This document shows, one piece after another, positions 10,797 through 18,751 of a stretch of DNA of 64,000 bases. A model generated the notes under the pieces. It ran no database searches and was not told where the DNA came from. It saw only the letters and a program-made list of their open reading frames with translations. Within the stretch, counting starts at the first letter, position 1. Every line of letters begins with the position of its first letter. This DNA is from Sulfuritalea hydrogenivorans sk43H (GTDB lineage: Bacteria; Pseudomonadota; Gammaproteobacteria; Burkholderiales; Rhodocyclaceae), in the NCBI RefSeq assembly GCF_000828635.1, contig NZ_AP012547.1:3038001-3102000 (forward strand). The letters are read 5' to 3'. The translations under genes were made by a program, and so were the position numbers.

Positions 10797-12262
10797 CGCG
10801 CGCTCCCGGTCAGGCGGTACTCGGAGCAGTGCCGGGGATAGGGCACCGCCTTGCCCGGATTGAGCAGGGTGAGCGGATCGAACGCCGCCTTGACGGCGTG
10901 GAAGACATCGAGCTCCTCGCGCGAGAACTGCACGCACATCTGCTTGACCTTTTCGATGCCGACACCGTGTTCGCCGGTGATGGTGCCGCCGACATCGACC
11001 GACAGTTCGAGGATCTTCGCGCCGAAGGCAATGGCGCGCTCCGTCTCGCCCGGATTGCGCGCATCGAACATGATCAGCGGATGCAGGTTGCCGTCGCCGG
11101 CATGGAATACGTTGGCGCAGCGCAGGTGGAATTCGTCCGACAGTTCGGCGATGCGGGTCAGCACGTGCGACAGGTGCTTCCTCGGAATCGTGCCGTCCAT
11201 GCACAGGTAATCCGGGGTGATGCGGCCCACCGCCGGAAACGCCGCCTTGCGCCCGGCCCAGTACTTGAGGCGCTCGGCCTCGCTTTGCGAAATGCGCAGC
11301 TGGCGCGCGCCGCTTTGTTCCATCATTTTCGAGATCGTGGCGATCTCCTCGGCGACTTCTTCCGCCGTGCCGTCGGATTCGGCGAGCAGGATCGCCGCTG
11401 CGCTGAGGTCGTAGCCGGCGTGGACAAAATCCTCGACGGCAGCCGTGGCCAGCTTGTCCATCATTTCCAGTCCGGCCGGAATGATGCCGGCGGCGATGAT
11501 CGCCGCCACCGCATTGCCCGCATCGATCACGCTGTCGAAGCTGGCCATCACCACCTGGGCGGTGCGCGGCTTCGGCGTCAGCTTGACGGTGGCTTCGAGC
11601 ACCACGCCGAGCATGCCTTCGGAGCCGATCATCAGCGCCAGCAGGTCGTAGCCTGAGGTGTCGAGCGCGCGCGAGCCGATTTCCATGATTTCGCCGTTCA
11701 TCAGCGCCACGCGCAACGCCACAACGTTGTGCAGGGTCAGTCCGTATTTCAGGCAATGCACGCCGCCGGAATTTTCCGCCACGTTGCCGCCGATGGTGCA
11801 GGCGATCTGCGAGCTCGGATCGGGCGCGTAGTAGAGCTCGCAGGCGGCGGCCGCCTCCGAAATGGCCGCGTTGCGCACGCCGGGCTGCACCCGCGCCAGG
11901 CGGGCCACCGGATCGATTTCCAGGATGCGCATGAATTTCGCCAGCGACAGCACCACGCCCTGTGCCACCGGCGTGGCGCCGCCGGAAAGGCCGGTGCCGG
12001 CGCCGCGCGCCACCACCGGAATCTTTCGGGCGTGGCAGACCTTCAGCACCGCCACGACTTCGTCTTCGTTCCGCGGCAATGCCACCGCCCAGGGCAGGCT
12101 GCGGTAAGCGGTCAGCCCGTCGCACTCGTAGGGCTTCAAGTCTTCGTCGGCGGAAAGCAATGCGTTTGCCGGCAGCACGCGGGCGAGTTCAGCCAGCAGC
12201 GTCGCGCGATCCGGGTTGGCAAGATCCTGCGTCCTGTCGGACGTGTGTTCGCTCTGACTCAT
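10793..12262 (-). CDS. glcD: Glycolate oxidase catalytic subunit GlcD
   Basis: This 489-residue flavoprotein is of the FAD-linked oxidase family. The FAD-binding domain shows PVVARGAGTGLSGGATP (about residue 85-100) and GGNVAENSGGVHCLKYG. The C-terminal FAD-oxidase domain shows NVFHAGDGNLHPL and GEHGVGIEKV. It oxidises glycolate (often also D-lactate) to the 2-oxoacid. The ATG at 12262 overlaps the stop of the upstream glycerate kinase by one base (TGATG). The cluster therefore reads hyi, glycerate kinase, glcD, glcE, glcF with almost no spacing. Confidence 0.95.
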   Translation of the reverse strand: MSQSEHTSDRTQDLANPDRATLLAELARVLPANALLSADEDLKPYECDGLTAYRSLPWAVALPRNEDEVVAVLKVCHARKIPVVARGAGTGLSGGATPVAQGVVLSLAKFMRILEIDPVARLARVQPGVRNAAISEAAAACELYYAPDPSSQIACTIGGNVAENSGGVHCLKYGLTLHNVVALRVALMNGEIMEIGSRALDTSGYDLLALMIGSEGMLGVVLEATVKLTPKPRTAQVVMASFDSVIDAGNAVAAIIAAGIIPAGLEMMDKLATAAVEDFVHAGYDLSAAAILLAESDGTAEEVAEEIATISKMMEQSGARQLRISQSEAERLKYWAGRKAAFPAVGRITPDYLCMDGTIPRKHLSHVLTRIAELSDEFHLRCANVFHAGDGNLHPLIMFDARNPGETERAIAFGAKILELSVDVGGTITGEHGVGIEKVKQMCVQFSREELDVFHAVKAAFDPLTLLNPGKAVPYPRHCSEYRLTGSAR

Positions 12263-13571
12263 CACACCGCCTTCGCCGGGTCGTTCATGGGTTCGATCAG
12301 GATTGCCCTGAAATCATTGACGTTGGTGCGCGTCGGGCCGGTGATCACCAGATCGCCGATCGCCTCGAACACGCTGTAGGCGTCATTTTCGTTCAGCCGG
12401 GCGCGCAAATCAAATCCCGCCGCCGCCGCGCGCGCCGGTGTATCCGGCAGCAGCAGCGCGCCGGCGTTGTCTTCCGAACCATCGATGCCGTCCGTGTCGC
12501 AGGCGATGGCGCTGAGCCGCGCCTGTCCGTCCAGCGCGATGGCCAGTCCGAGCAGGAATTCGGCATTGCGGCCGCCGCGCCCTTTGCCGCGAACGGTCAC
12601 CGTCGTCTCGCCGCCGGAGAGCAGCACGCAAGGGGCCGCCAGCGGCACGCCGTGCGCGGCGGCGGACAGCGCGATGCCGCCCAGCACGCGCGCCGCCTCG
12701 CGCGCCTCGCCTTCGATCGCGTCGCCCAGCACCAGCGGCACGAAACCCCGTGCCCGCGCCAGATCGGCCGCCGCCGCGAGCGCGCCTTGCGCCGTGGCGA
12801 TGACGTGCGACTCGCAGCGCGAAAACCCCGCGTGACCGGCCTTCGGTGTTTCGCCGCTTCCCGCCAATAGCGCCTCGCGTGCGGCAGCAGGCAGCTCGAT
12901 GGCATAACGCCCGACGATTTCCAGCGCGTCGGCGCAGGTCGTCGGATCGGGCACGGTGGGGCCGGAGGCGATGGTGGACAGGTCGTCGCCCGGCACATCG
13001 GAAATCGCCAGCGTCAGCACCCGGGCCGGCGCCGCCGCCAGCGCCAGGCGGCCGCCCTTGATGGCTGAGAGGTGCTTCCTGACACAATTGATTTCGCCGA
13101 TGCTGGCACCGCAGGCCAGCAGGGCCTTGGTCACGGCGCGCTTCTGTTCCAGCGTGATGCCGGCCATCGGCGCGGCGAGCAAGGCCGAACCGCCCCCGGA
13201 GAGCAGCACCAGCACCAGGTCATCCGCCGTCAGCCCTTTCACCGCATCGAGAATGCGCGCCGCCGCCTGCTGCCCGGCGGCATCGGGCGCCGGATGCGAG
13301 GCTTCGACGACTTCGATGTGCCGCGTCGGCACGCCATGCCCATAACGCGTGACGACGAGGCCGGAGAGCTTTGCGGGATCGCCGCGCCAGTGGTCTTCGA
13401 CGGCATGGGCCATTGCCGCCGCCGCCTTGCCGGCGCCGACTACGACGACGCGACCGACGGGGGGGCTCCGGGCAACCAGGCAGGCAGGCAGCGTGCCGGA
13501 TCGGCGGCGGCGACCGCCGCGTCGAACAAGTCACGCAGCAGGACACGCTGCCGCAGATAACTCACAGCCAT
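12262..13571 (-). CDS. Glycerate 2-kinase (GckA/TtuD, MOFRL family), frameshifted near the start
   Basis: The main reading frame (from about 13413) holds a glycerate kinase of the GckA/TtuD type. It shows SGGGSALLAAPM, NCVRKHLSAIKGGRLA, SDVPGDDLSTIASGPTVPD and the C-terminal MOFRL region with CDTDGIDGSEDNAGAL. The family N-terminus is present but in another frame: ATG 13571, preceded by GGGAGG, gives MAVSYLRQRVLLRDLFDAAV and continues to a run of seven C residues (plus-strand G at 13459-13465). One extra C would join it to VGRVVVVGAGKAAAAMAHAV and give a normal 436-residue enzyme. Either the run is a sequencing or assembly indel, or the gene is broken or phase-variable. The enzyme phosphorylates D-glycerate to 2-phosphoglycerate, the last step of the glycolate route encoded by its neighbours. 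Confidence 0.85.
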
Positions 13572-13673
13572 CCCCCTCCCCCCTCACGAGGAAGGGGGTG
13601 ACGGCAGTTCGCGGGCTGTGCTCGCTCCAAACGACTGGCTGCGCCGTCCTTGGGACGGCCCTGCGGACCGCGC
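13572..13673. repeat. GC-rich intergenic repeat-like spacer
   Basis: This 100-base spacer between the glycerate kinase start and hyi contains CCCCTCACGAGGAAGGGGG and TTGGGACGGCCCTGCGG. Similar strings occur at 16394-16480 (CCCCTCACGGGGAGG) and 52555-52670 (TTGGGGCGGTCCTGCGG). It resembles the REP-type intergenic elements of betaproteobacteria; the copies are diverged and I cannot define exact ends. Confidence 0.45.
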
Positions 13674-14450
13674 TCATCGCCACCGCTCCAGCCAGCCGAA
13701 ACTCTCCTCGCTGCGCCCGCTCGGCTTGTACTCGCAGCCGACCCAGCCGGTGTAGCCGATGCGGTCGAGATGCTGCAACAGAAATGGGAAATTGATCTCG
13801 CCGGTACCCGGTTCGTGACGCCCCGGATTGTCTGCCAGCTGTATGTGGCCGACTTGCGGCAGATGCTCCTGCAACGTGCGGGCCAGATCGCCTTCCATCA
13901 CCTGGGCGTGGTAGATGTCGTATTGCAGGCGCAGCTTGTCGTTGCCAACCGCATCGATCAGCGCCAGGCCGGCGCGCGTCGTGGCAACGAAGAAGCCAGG
14001 CGTGTCGCGCGTGTTGAGCGGCTCCAGCAGCAGTTCGATGCCGGCGCGCTTGCACACGGCGGCGGCGAAGCGCAGGTTTTCGACCAGGGTCTCGCGCGCC
14101 TTGTCGTGGGCGATGTCGGCCGGTGCGATGCCGGCCAGGCAATTGAGTCGCGTGCAGCTCAGCAGGCGGGCATAGTCGATGGCCTGCCCGACCCCGTCCT
14201 GAAATTCCGCAATGCGCTTCGGATGGCAGGCAATCCCGCGCTCCCCCGCCGCCCAGTCGCCGGCCGGCAGGTTGAAGAGGACGACCTCCAAACCCGAAGT
14301 GAGCACTACCTCGGCCAGCGCCGCGCGATCATGCTCATACGGGAAATGAAATTCGACGGCGGCGAAGCCGGCCGCACGGGCCGCGGCGAAGCGTTCGAGA
14401 AAGGGACGCTCGGTGAACAGAAAGGAAAGGTTGGCGGCAAAGCGTGGCAT
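13674..14450 (-). CDS. hyi: Hydroxypyruvate isomerase
   Basis: This 258-residue TIM-barrel protein is of the xylose-isomerase-like AP endonuclease 2 superfamily and matches Hyi in length and motifs. It starts MPRFAANLSFLFTERPFLER, and has FAAVEFHFPYEHD, LLLEPLNTRDTPGFFV with the catalytic glutamate, and VGHIQLADNPGRHEPGTGE. It interconverts hydroxypyruvate and tartronate semialdehyde. The ATG at 14450 agrees with the family start; upstream sequence in frame is spacer. It heads the glycolate utilisation cluster. Glyoxylate carboligase and tartronate semialdehyde reductase are not in this window. Confidence 0.9.
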   Translation of the reverse strand: MPRFAANLSFLFTERPFLERFAAARAAGFAAVEFHFPYEHDRAALAEVVLTSGLEVVLFNLPAGDWAAGERGIACHPKRIAEFQDGVGQAIDYARLLSCTRLNCLAGIAPADIAHDKARETLVENLRFAAAVCKRAGIELLLEPLNTRDTPGFFVATTRAGLALIDAVGNDKLRLQYDIYHAQVMEGDLARTLQEHLPQVGHIQLADNPGRHEPGTGEINFPFLLQHLDRIGYTGWVGCEYKPSGRSEESFGWLERWR

Positions 14451-14463
14451 GCGCCGATTATAT

Positions 14464-14508
14464 GTCCCCGATGCTTTCGCATCGGGGACGGTATCCCCCG
14501 GTGGGATA
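14464..14508. other. Two palindromes in the hyi/cytochrome b561 divergent spacer
   Basis: GTCCCCGATGC (14464-14474) pairs perfectly with GCATCGGGGAC (14479-14489) around a TTTC loop. A second small palindrome, TATCCC facing GGGATA, follows at 14492-14508. They lie in the 190-base region between divergent genes and could be a transcription attenuator or a protein-binding site. No T-run follows, so a simple terminator is not indicated. Confidence 0.5.
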
Positions 14509-14640
14509 TGTCTCCGTGCACTTGCGCCGGGAGTCGGCGCCATTGTTGCCGAGCCTGCACCAGTCAATTGTGGCCGCGCCGCTTTGTCAGGCGTCATCCG
14601 CCCGGTACAGTGCGGTTTTCCCCGGTGCCGCCCCGACCTC

Positions 14641-15228
14641 ATGAGTTCCAGCCCGACCCTGTCGCCCAACGCCAGCACGCGCTATACCGGCGTCGCCATC
14701 GGCCTGCACTGGCTGATCGCCTTGGCCCTCGTCGGCAGCTTTGCGCTCGGCCTCTACATGCATGAATTGCCGCTGTCGCCGCAGAAGCTCAAGCTCTACT
14801 CGTGGCACAAGTGGGCCGGCGTGACGATCTTCCTCTTCGTCGTGCTGCGCCTGGGCTGGCGCCTGACGCATCGCCCGCCCGCGCTGCCCGCCGCCATGCC
14901 TTCGTGGCAGCGCAAGGCGGCCGAAGCGACGCATGTGCTGCTCTACCTGCTGATGTTCGCGGTGCCGCTTTCGGGCTGGCTGATGAGTTCGGCCAAGGGT
15001 TTCCAGACCGTCTGGTTCGGCGTGCTGCCGCTGCCCGACCTGCTGGACAAGAACAAGGAACTGGGCGACACGCTGCAGCAGCTGCACATGCTGCTCAACT
15101 TCAGCATGGCGGCGCTGGTGGTCGCCCACCTCGGCGCCGCGCTCAAACACCATGTCATCGACCGCGACGACGTGCTGTTGCGCATGTTGCCGCGTCACGG
15201 CAAAACCACCCCCGGAGAAATCAGATGA
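14641..15228 (+). CDS. Cytochrome b561 family protein
   Basis: This 195-residue membrane protein has four hydrophobic helices and the family's haem-binding histidines: IGLHWLIA in helix 1, LYSWHKWAGV in helix 2, and histidines in EATHVLLYLLM and VAHLGAALKHH later. Bacterial b561 proteins move electrons between quinol and periplasmic or membrane partners, including superoxide. ATG 14641 opens MSSSPTLSPNASTRYTGVAI, the usual start. Its stop overlaps the ATG of the first YceI gene by four bases, so the two are translationally coupled, an arrangement common for b561-YceI pairs. Confidence 0.9.
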   Translation: MSSSPTLSPNASTRYTGVAIGLHWLIALALVGSFALGLYMHELPLSPQKLKLYSWHKWAGVTIFLFVVLRLGWRLTHRPPALPAAMPSWQRKAAEATHVLLYLLMFAVPLSGWLMSSAKGFQTVWFGVLPLPDLLDKNKELGDTLQQLHMLLNFSMAALVVAHLGAALKHHVIDRDDVLLRMLPRHGKTTPGEIR

Positions 15229-15791
15229 AGCACTGGAAGCACTGCCTCGCCCTTTGCGCGCTGGCCCTCGCCCTGCCCGCCCATGCCGTCGAGTTCACCC
15301 AGTTCCAGCCGGGCAAGAGCGCGCTCTCCTTCGTCTCGAAGCAGATGAACGTGCCGGTCGAGGGCAAGTTCGCCAGCTTCCGCAGCAAGCTTGCCTTCGA
15401 CCCCGCCAAGCCCGCCGCGGCGAAAGCCGAACTGGAAATCGACCTGGCCAGCATCGACGCCGGCTCGAAGGACGCCAACGACGAAGTGGCGAGCAAGGCA
15501 TGGTTCGATACCAAGTCCTTCCCGGTCGCGAAGTTCGTCGCCACGTCGGTCAAGCCGCTGGGCAACAATCGCTTCGAAGTCGCCGGCAGGATGAGCATCA
15601 AGGGCCGGACGCTGGATCTGACGACGCCGGTCACCGTGCGCCAGGAGGGCAACAGCGCCAGCTTCGAAGGCAGCCTGACGATCAGGCGCGCCGACTACGC
15701 CATCGGCGAAGGCATGTGGGCCGACTTCGGCACCGTCGCCAACGAAGTACAGATCAAGTTCCATCTGGTCGCCACCGCGGCCGGAAAATAA
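15225..15791 (+). CDS. YceI-family periplasmic lipid-binding-like protein (1)
   Basis: This 188-residue protein has a signal peptide (MKHWKHCLALCALALALPAHA, cleavage expected after AHA) and a YceI domain. The YceI fold is a lipocalin-like barrel that binds polyisoprenoids in characterised members. Visible family features are ALSFVSKQMNVPVEGKF, the central AWFDTKSFPVAKFVAT and the C-terminal ADYAIGEGMWADFGTVA. It is translationally coupled to cytochrome b561 and followed 22 bases later by a second YceI gene. A role in quinone or isoprenoid handling for b561 is inference. Confidence 0.9.
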   Translation: MKHWKHCLALCALALALPAHAVEFTQFQPGKSALSFVSKQMNVPVEGKFASFRSKLAFDPAKPAAAKAELEIDLASIDAGSKDANDEVASKAWFDTKSFPVAKFVATSVKPLGNNRFEVAGRMSIKGRTLDLTTPVTVRQEGNSASFEGSLTIRRADYAIGEGMWADFGTVANEVQIKFHLVATAAGK

Positions 15792-15813
15792 GCCCCACCC
15801 CAGGAGAAACCCC

Positions 15814-16380
15814 ATGAAAAAAATCGCACTCGCCGTCGCTGTTTCATCCTTCGCCGTCGGCGCGCTCGCCGCGCCGGAAACCTTCAACGTCGAACCGACC
15901 CATACCTACCCGCGCTTCGAATACAGCCACTTCGGCTATTCCAACCAGCAACAGCGGTTCGACAAGACCAGCGGCAAGCTGGTCATCGATCGTGCCGCAA
16001 AGACCGGATCGGTTGACGTGACGATCGATGCCACCTCGGTCAACACCGGCTACGCGCTGTTCAACCAGCACATCCAGGGCGCGGACTTCTTCGACACCGC
16101 CAAGCACCCGACCATCACTTTCAAGTCGAACAAGGTCAAATTCGAAGGCGACAAGCCGGTGGCGATCGAGGGCGAGCTGACCATCAAGGGCGTGACCAAA
16201 CCCGTGACCCTGACCGTGACCTCCTTCCATTCGATGCCGCACCCGATGCTGAAGAAGGACGCGATCGGCGCCAACGCCTCGGCCAAGGTCAAGCGCTCGG
16301 AATTCAACATGGGCAAGAACGTGCCCTACGTCAGCGATGAAGTCACGCTGACCATCGCCGTCGAAGCCATCAAGGAATAA
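15814..16380 (+). CDS. YceI-family periplasmic protein (2)
   Basis: This 188-residue second YceI protein starts MKKIALAVAVSSFAVGALA, a signal peptide. The domain shows PTHTYPRFEYSHFGYSN, ADFFDTAKHPTITFKSNKV and LKKDAIGANASAKVKRSEF. It is about as long as its neighbour but only distantly similar, so the two are paralogues of different subfamilies rather than a recent duplication. The RBS CCAGGAGAAACCCC lies just upstream. It ends the b561-YceI-YceI operon. Confidence 0.9.
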   Translation: MKKIALAVAVSSFAVGALAAPETFNVEPTHTYPRFEYSHFGYSNQQQRFDKTSGKLVIDRAAKTGSVDVTIDATSVNTGYALFNQHIQGADFFDTAKHPTITFKSNKVKFEGDKPVAIEGELTIKGVTKPVTLTVTSFHSMPHPMLKKDAIGANASAKVKRSEFNMGKNVPYVSDEVTLTIAVEAIKE

Positions 16381-16393
16381 CTAAAAGCAAATT

Positions 16394-16480
16394 GAAGGCC
16401 CGCCCCTCCCATCCTCCCCTCACGGGGAGGCTACTGATTTGCTCGCTTCGCTCGGCTGTCACCAAGCGCTCCGAACGAGT
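16394..16480. repeat. GC-rich intergenic repeat-like spacer
   Basis: The spacer between the convergent YceI and unknown genes has CCTCCCCTCACGGGGAGG (a hairpin of about 7 pairs) followed by GCTCGCTTCGCTCGGCTG. It resembles the spacer at 13572-13673 and probably belongs to the same REP-like class. It may double as a terminator for the YceI operon. Confidence 0.4.
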
Positions 16481-16513
16481 GGTTTCACGTTAAGCAACAC
16501 CCGGCACGACCAC

Positions 16514-17539
16514 CTAAAGCGCGATCGTGCCGGCCTCGTGGGAGAGCGCCTCGATGGCGCTCTCGTCCATGTCGAGCAGGCGCCGGCCGAGAGCAGTGAA
16601 ATGGGCGCGGCCAGCCTCGGCCGCCTCCAGGATCGCCGTATCGCCAGCGCCGACTCTTGAGTAGGCCGCGACCAGTTGAGGAAACAGTTCGCGGCGCAGG
16701 CCATCGAAGGTCGAGAACCAGAAGTGCAACGAGTCTTCCGCGCCGCGCTGCAACAGGCCCGGCAGCGTCACCAGGCAATCCGCGAGGTTGTCGCGCACGG
16801 CACGGGCCAGCAGTTCGGCGCGCTTGCCCGCAAAGCCGTCAAGCTTCGCCGACCAGTCATCGCCGAGCAGGCGTCCGGCGGCGAACTCGCCTTCCTCGTG
16901 CAGTACCAGCGTCTCGATTTCACCGTTGGTCATGCGTTCGATCGCCGCCTGCGGATCGGCATCGAAGCCATAAGCCAGCAGGGCCGACTTGAGCGAACCG
17001 TCCTGCTGCTTGACGTTCCAGCCCTCGGCCTTTTCCCACAGCCATTGCCGCAGCGCTTCGCGCCGCACGATCAGGGTAGCGCCCTGCGATGCGGCCGGAA
17101 TGGCCGAGATGTCCCGCGCATATTCGCAGCCGCAGACCAGCAGCTGCGCGTCGCCGCGCCGCTCTTCGCGATCGAGCTGGCCGAGGAAGAAGTGCGGCTT
17201 GTGGAAGCGGCCGATACCCGCGCCATACACCAGCCCGCTACCGGCCAGCGCGGCATTGATTTCACCTGCGGCGAAGGGATCGAACGCGCGACCGGCAACC
17301 GGCAGCGCGAGGAAATCCTCGTCGACGATCTCTTCCCAGCGCGCCTCGCGTTCGGCAATCCAGCGCCCCACTTCGTCGCGCGGCGGCGACACGCCGTAGG
17401 GCAGCTGGTGTTCCCAGCGATAGAACTCGCGCATGCCGAGCAGGTAGGTGCACAGGCTGACGTCACGCGCATGGCGGGCATCGGCAATGTCGCAGTTGGC
17501 CTGCACGGCAGCCACCAGCGCGGCCATGCCGGCGATCAT
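16514..17539 (-). CDS. Unrecognised soluble protein, 341 residues
   Basis: I do not recognise this protein with confidence. It is soluble and mostly helical, without signal peptide or cofactor motif. Conserved-looking segments are ARDVSLCTYLLGMREFYRWE (about residues 22-42), the following Pro-rich PYGVSPPRDEVGRWI, and FLGQLDREERRGD. The ATG at 17539 overlaps the stop of the upstream gene by four bases (ATGA), so the two are coupled. Near its C-terminus the dispersed repeat (16631-16659) is translated as RVGAGDTAI. No function is proposed. Confidence 0.7.
   Translation of the reverse strand: MIAGMAALVAAVQANCDIADARHARDVSLCTYLLGMREFYRWEHQLPYGVSPPRDEVGRWIAEREARWEEIVDEDFLALPVAGRAFDPFAAGEINAALAGSGLVYGAGIGRFHKPHFFLGQLDREERRGDAQLLVCGCEYARDISAIPAASQGATLIVRREALRQWLWEKAEGWNVKQQDGSLKSALLAYGFDADPQAAIERMTNGEIETLVLHEEGEFAAGRLLGDDWSAKLDGFAGKRAELLARAVRDNLADCLVTLPGLLQRGAEDSLHFWFSTFDGLRRELFPQLVAAYSRVGAGDTAILEAAEAGRAHFTALGRRLLDMDESAIEALSHEAGTIAL
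16631..16659. repeat. Dispersed repeat, copy inside a coding gene
   Basis: GATCGCCGTATCGCCAGCGC then CGACTCTTG matches the repeat core seen in spacers at 25332 and 30940. It lies within the 16514-17539 gene and is read from the minus strand as part of SRVGAGDTAILE without breaking the frame. Confidence 0.7.
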
Positions 17540-18006
17540 CGCGGTTCTCCGCCGTGGCGGCGGCGCGCCTTCCACGCCGCAACGCCCTGCACGATCTCGG
17601 AAAAGGGCAGCGTGTCCAGGTCGCCGTAGCGCTCCTGCGCCAGGCGCACCAGGCGCCGCACATCCGGCGCCACCGCATCGGCATCGAGCAGGGCCTTCAG
17701 GCCGTCGAGCCCGCCGCACTGGATCTTCATCACCATGGCGTGGGGCAGGATGCGCTGCGTGCCGGTCAGGCCGAGCGCGAACGCCGACTTGTCACGCAGC
17801 AGCGCCGACATCTGCGCGCATAACGCCCGCGCCACCGGCTGGGCGCAGGCGACCGATTCGCGTTCGGCGATCTGGTGCCGCACCGCCAGTTCGCAGGCGG
17901 CATGGCGCGCCAGCAGGGCGCGTTCAAAGACGCAGGGCAGGCGATTGATCTCGCCCTTGGCGTGGCGGAAGGCGGCTTCGTCGACCACGGCCCTAGAACC
18001 AGTCAA
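17536..18006 (-). CDS. Unrecognised small protein coupled to the 16514 gene
   Basis: This is a soluble protein of about 156 residues with three cysteines and a helical composition; I do not recognise a family. Segments worth searching are RHAACELAVRHQIAERES, HAMVMKIQCGGLDGLKAL and FSEIVQGVAAWKARRR. The frame can open at TTG 18006 or at GTG 17988 (giving VVDEAAFRHAKGEINRLP), and neither has a clear ribosome binding site. An inverted-repeat element (18014-18103) lies immediately upstream. Its stop overlaps the next gene's ATG, so both products are probably needed together. Confidence 0.6.
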   Translation of the reverse strand: MTGSRAVVDEAAFRHAKGEINRLPCVFERALLARHAACELAVRHQIAERESVACAQPVARALCAQMSALLRDKSAFALGLTGTQRILPHAMVMKIQCGGLDGLKALLDADAVAPDVRRLVRLAQERYGDLDTLPFSEIVQGVAAWKARRRHGGEPR

Positions 18007-18013
18007 AAACCTT

Positions 18014-18103
18014 ACCGCAGAGGCGCAGAGGCGCGGAGACAGCGCAGAGAAAATCCGTATTGCCGTTCTCTGCGAATCCTCTGCGCCTCTGCGCCTCTGC
18101 GGT
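18014..18103. repeat. 90-base inverted-repeat element
   Basis: ACCGCAGAGGCGCAGAGG at the left end is the exact reverse complement of CCTCTGCGCCTCTGCGGT at the right end. An inner pair, CGCAGAGA facing TCTCTGCG, extends the foldback. Elements with this CAGAGGCGCAGAGG theme are common repeated hairpins in environmental proteobacteria. It separates the 77-residue gene at 18128 from the gene pair at 16514-18006 and may act as their boundary. Confidence 0.8.
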
Positions 18104-18127
18104 GCGATTGCGAATTTTCACAGCCTT

Positions 18128-18361
18128 TCAGTAATCCTCGCCTGTCATCGGAACCTCGACGCGTGGCTCGTTGAGCAGTTCTTCGGCCTGCAATTCGTTG
18201 TCGGCAAAGATGGTCTTGATCAACTCGCCCGCCGCGAGGTCGCTCTCGCGACGCAGGCGCTTGGCCTCGGCCGAGGCCTCCTTGAAGGCATCGAACTGGG
18301 TGATTTTCGCCAACTGGCGGATCGGCCCGACGGGAGTCACCCTGTAAATGTAGTACGGCAT
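18128..18361 (-). CDS. Small hypothetical protein following the S24-like gene
   Basis: This 77-residue charged protein starts MPYYIYRVTPVGPIRQLAKI and ends EVPMTGEDY. It has a short beta-like N-terminus followed by a long amphipathic helix (about residues 24-60, rich in Glu, Lys, Arg). I do not recognise a family. It lies five bases downstream of the S24-like gene and is third in the operon headed by the HTH/2Fe-2S fusion, which suggests a shared role. The start at 18361 is the only ATG compatible with that spacing. Confidence 0.7.
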   Translation of the reverse strand: MPYYIYRVTPVGPIRQLAKITQFDAFKEASAEAKRLRRESDLAAGELIKTIFADNELQAEELLNEPRVEVPMTGEDY

Positions 18362-18366
18362 TTGAC

Positions 18367-18747
18367 TTACTCCACGTAGCGTTTGGTCGCCTTGCGGCGG
18401 CCGGGTTTCGATTTCTGGATGATGACCCCTTTGACCGCGTCGAGGCCGGAAATATCCGTCGCCGGATAGGCGGGGTTCAAGGCCTGCAGGCGCCAGCCGC
18501 CGGCGTGCTGCGCCAACTGGCGGAAGATCCATTCGCCGTCGAGCCGGGCGAGGACGAAGGAGCCGTCCGTGGCCAGGCCTTCGGGCTCGATCAGGATCAC
18601 CTCGCCCTCGACGAATTCCGGTTCCATGCTGTCGCCCAGCACCATCAGGGCGAAAGGTTCGGCGGAGGAGCAGGCGTCGAGTTCGGCGGAGGATTCCAAA
18701 CCGGCGCCCTGCGGCTGGATGGGGATGATGCGGCGTGGCTGGCTCAT
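18367..18747 (-). CDS. S24/LexA-like domain protein lacking the catalytic lysine
   Basis: This 126-residue protein consists of an S24 (LexA/UmuD C-terminal) domain with a short N-terminal tail and no DNA-binding domain. The catalytic serine is present in VLGDSMEPEFVEGE. The position of the general-base lysine, 36-37 residues later (UmuD DGEFTVKKL), reads DGEWIFRQL, with arginine in its place. Classical autoproteolysis would therefore be impaired; this is inference from alignment by eye. It starts four bases after the HTH/2Fe-2S flavoprotein gene, so the two are almost certainly co-translated. Confidence 0.8.
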   Translation of the reverse strand: MSQPRRIIPIQPQGAGLESSAELDACSSAEPFALMVLGDSMEPEFVEGEVILIEPEGLATDGSFVLARLDGEWIFRQLAQHAGGWRLQALNPAYPATDISGLDAVKGVIIQKSKPGRRKATKRYVE

Positions 18748-18751
18748 GGCT

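Noticed and set aside
14464..14508. Riboswitch before cytochrome b561
   Set aside because: Two simple palindromes only; no conserved riboswitch core could be recognised.
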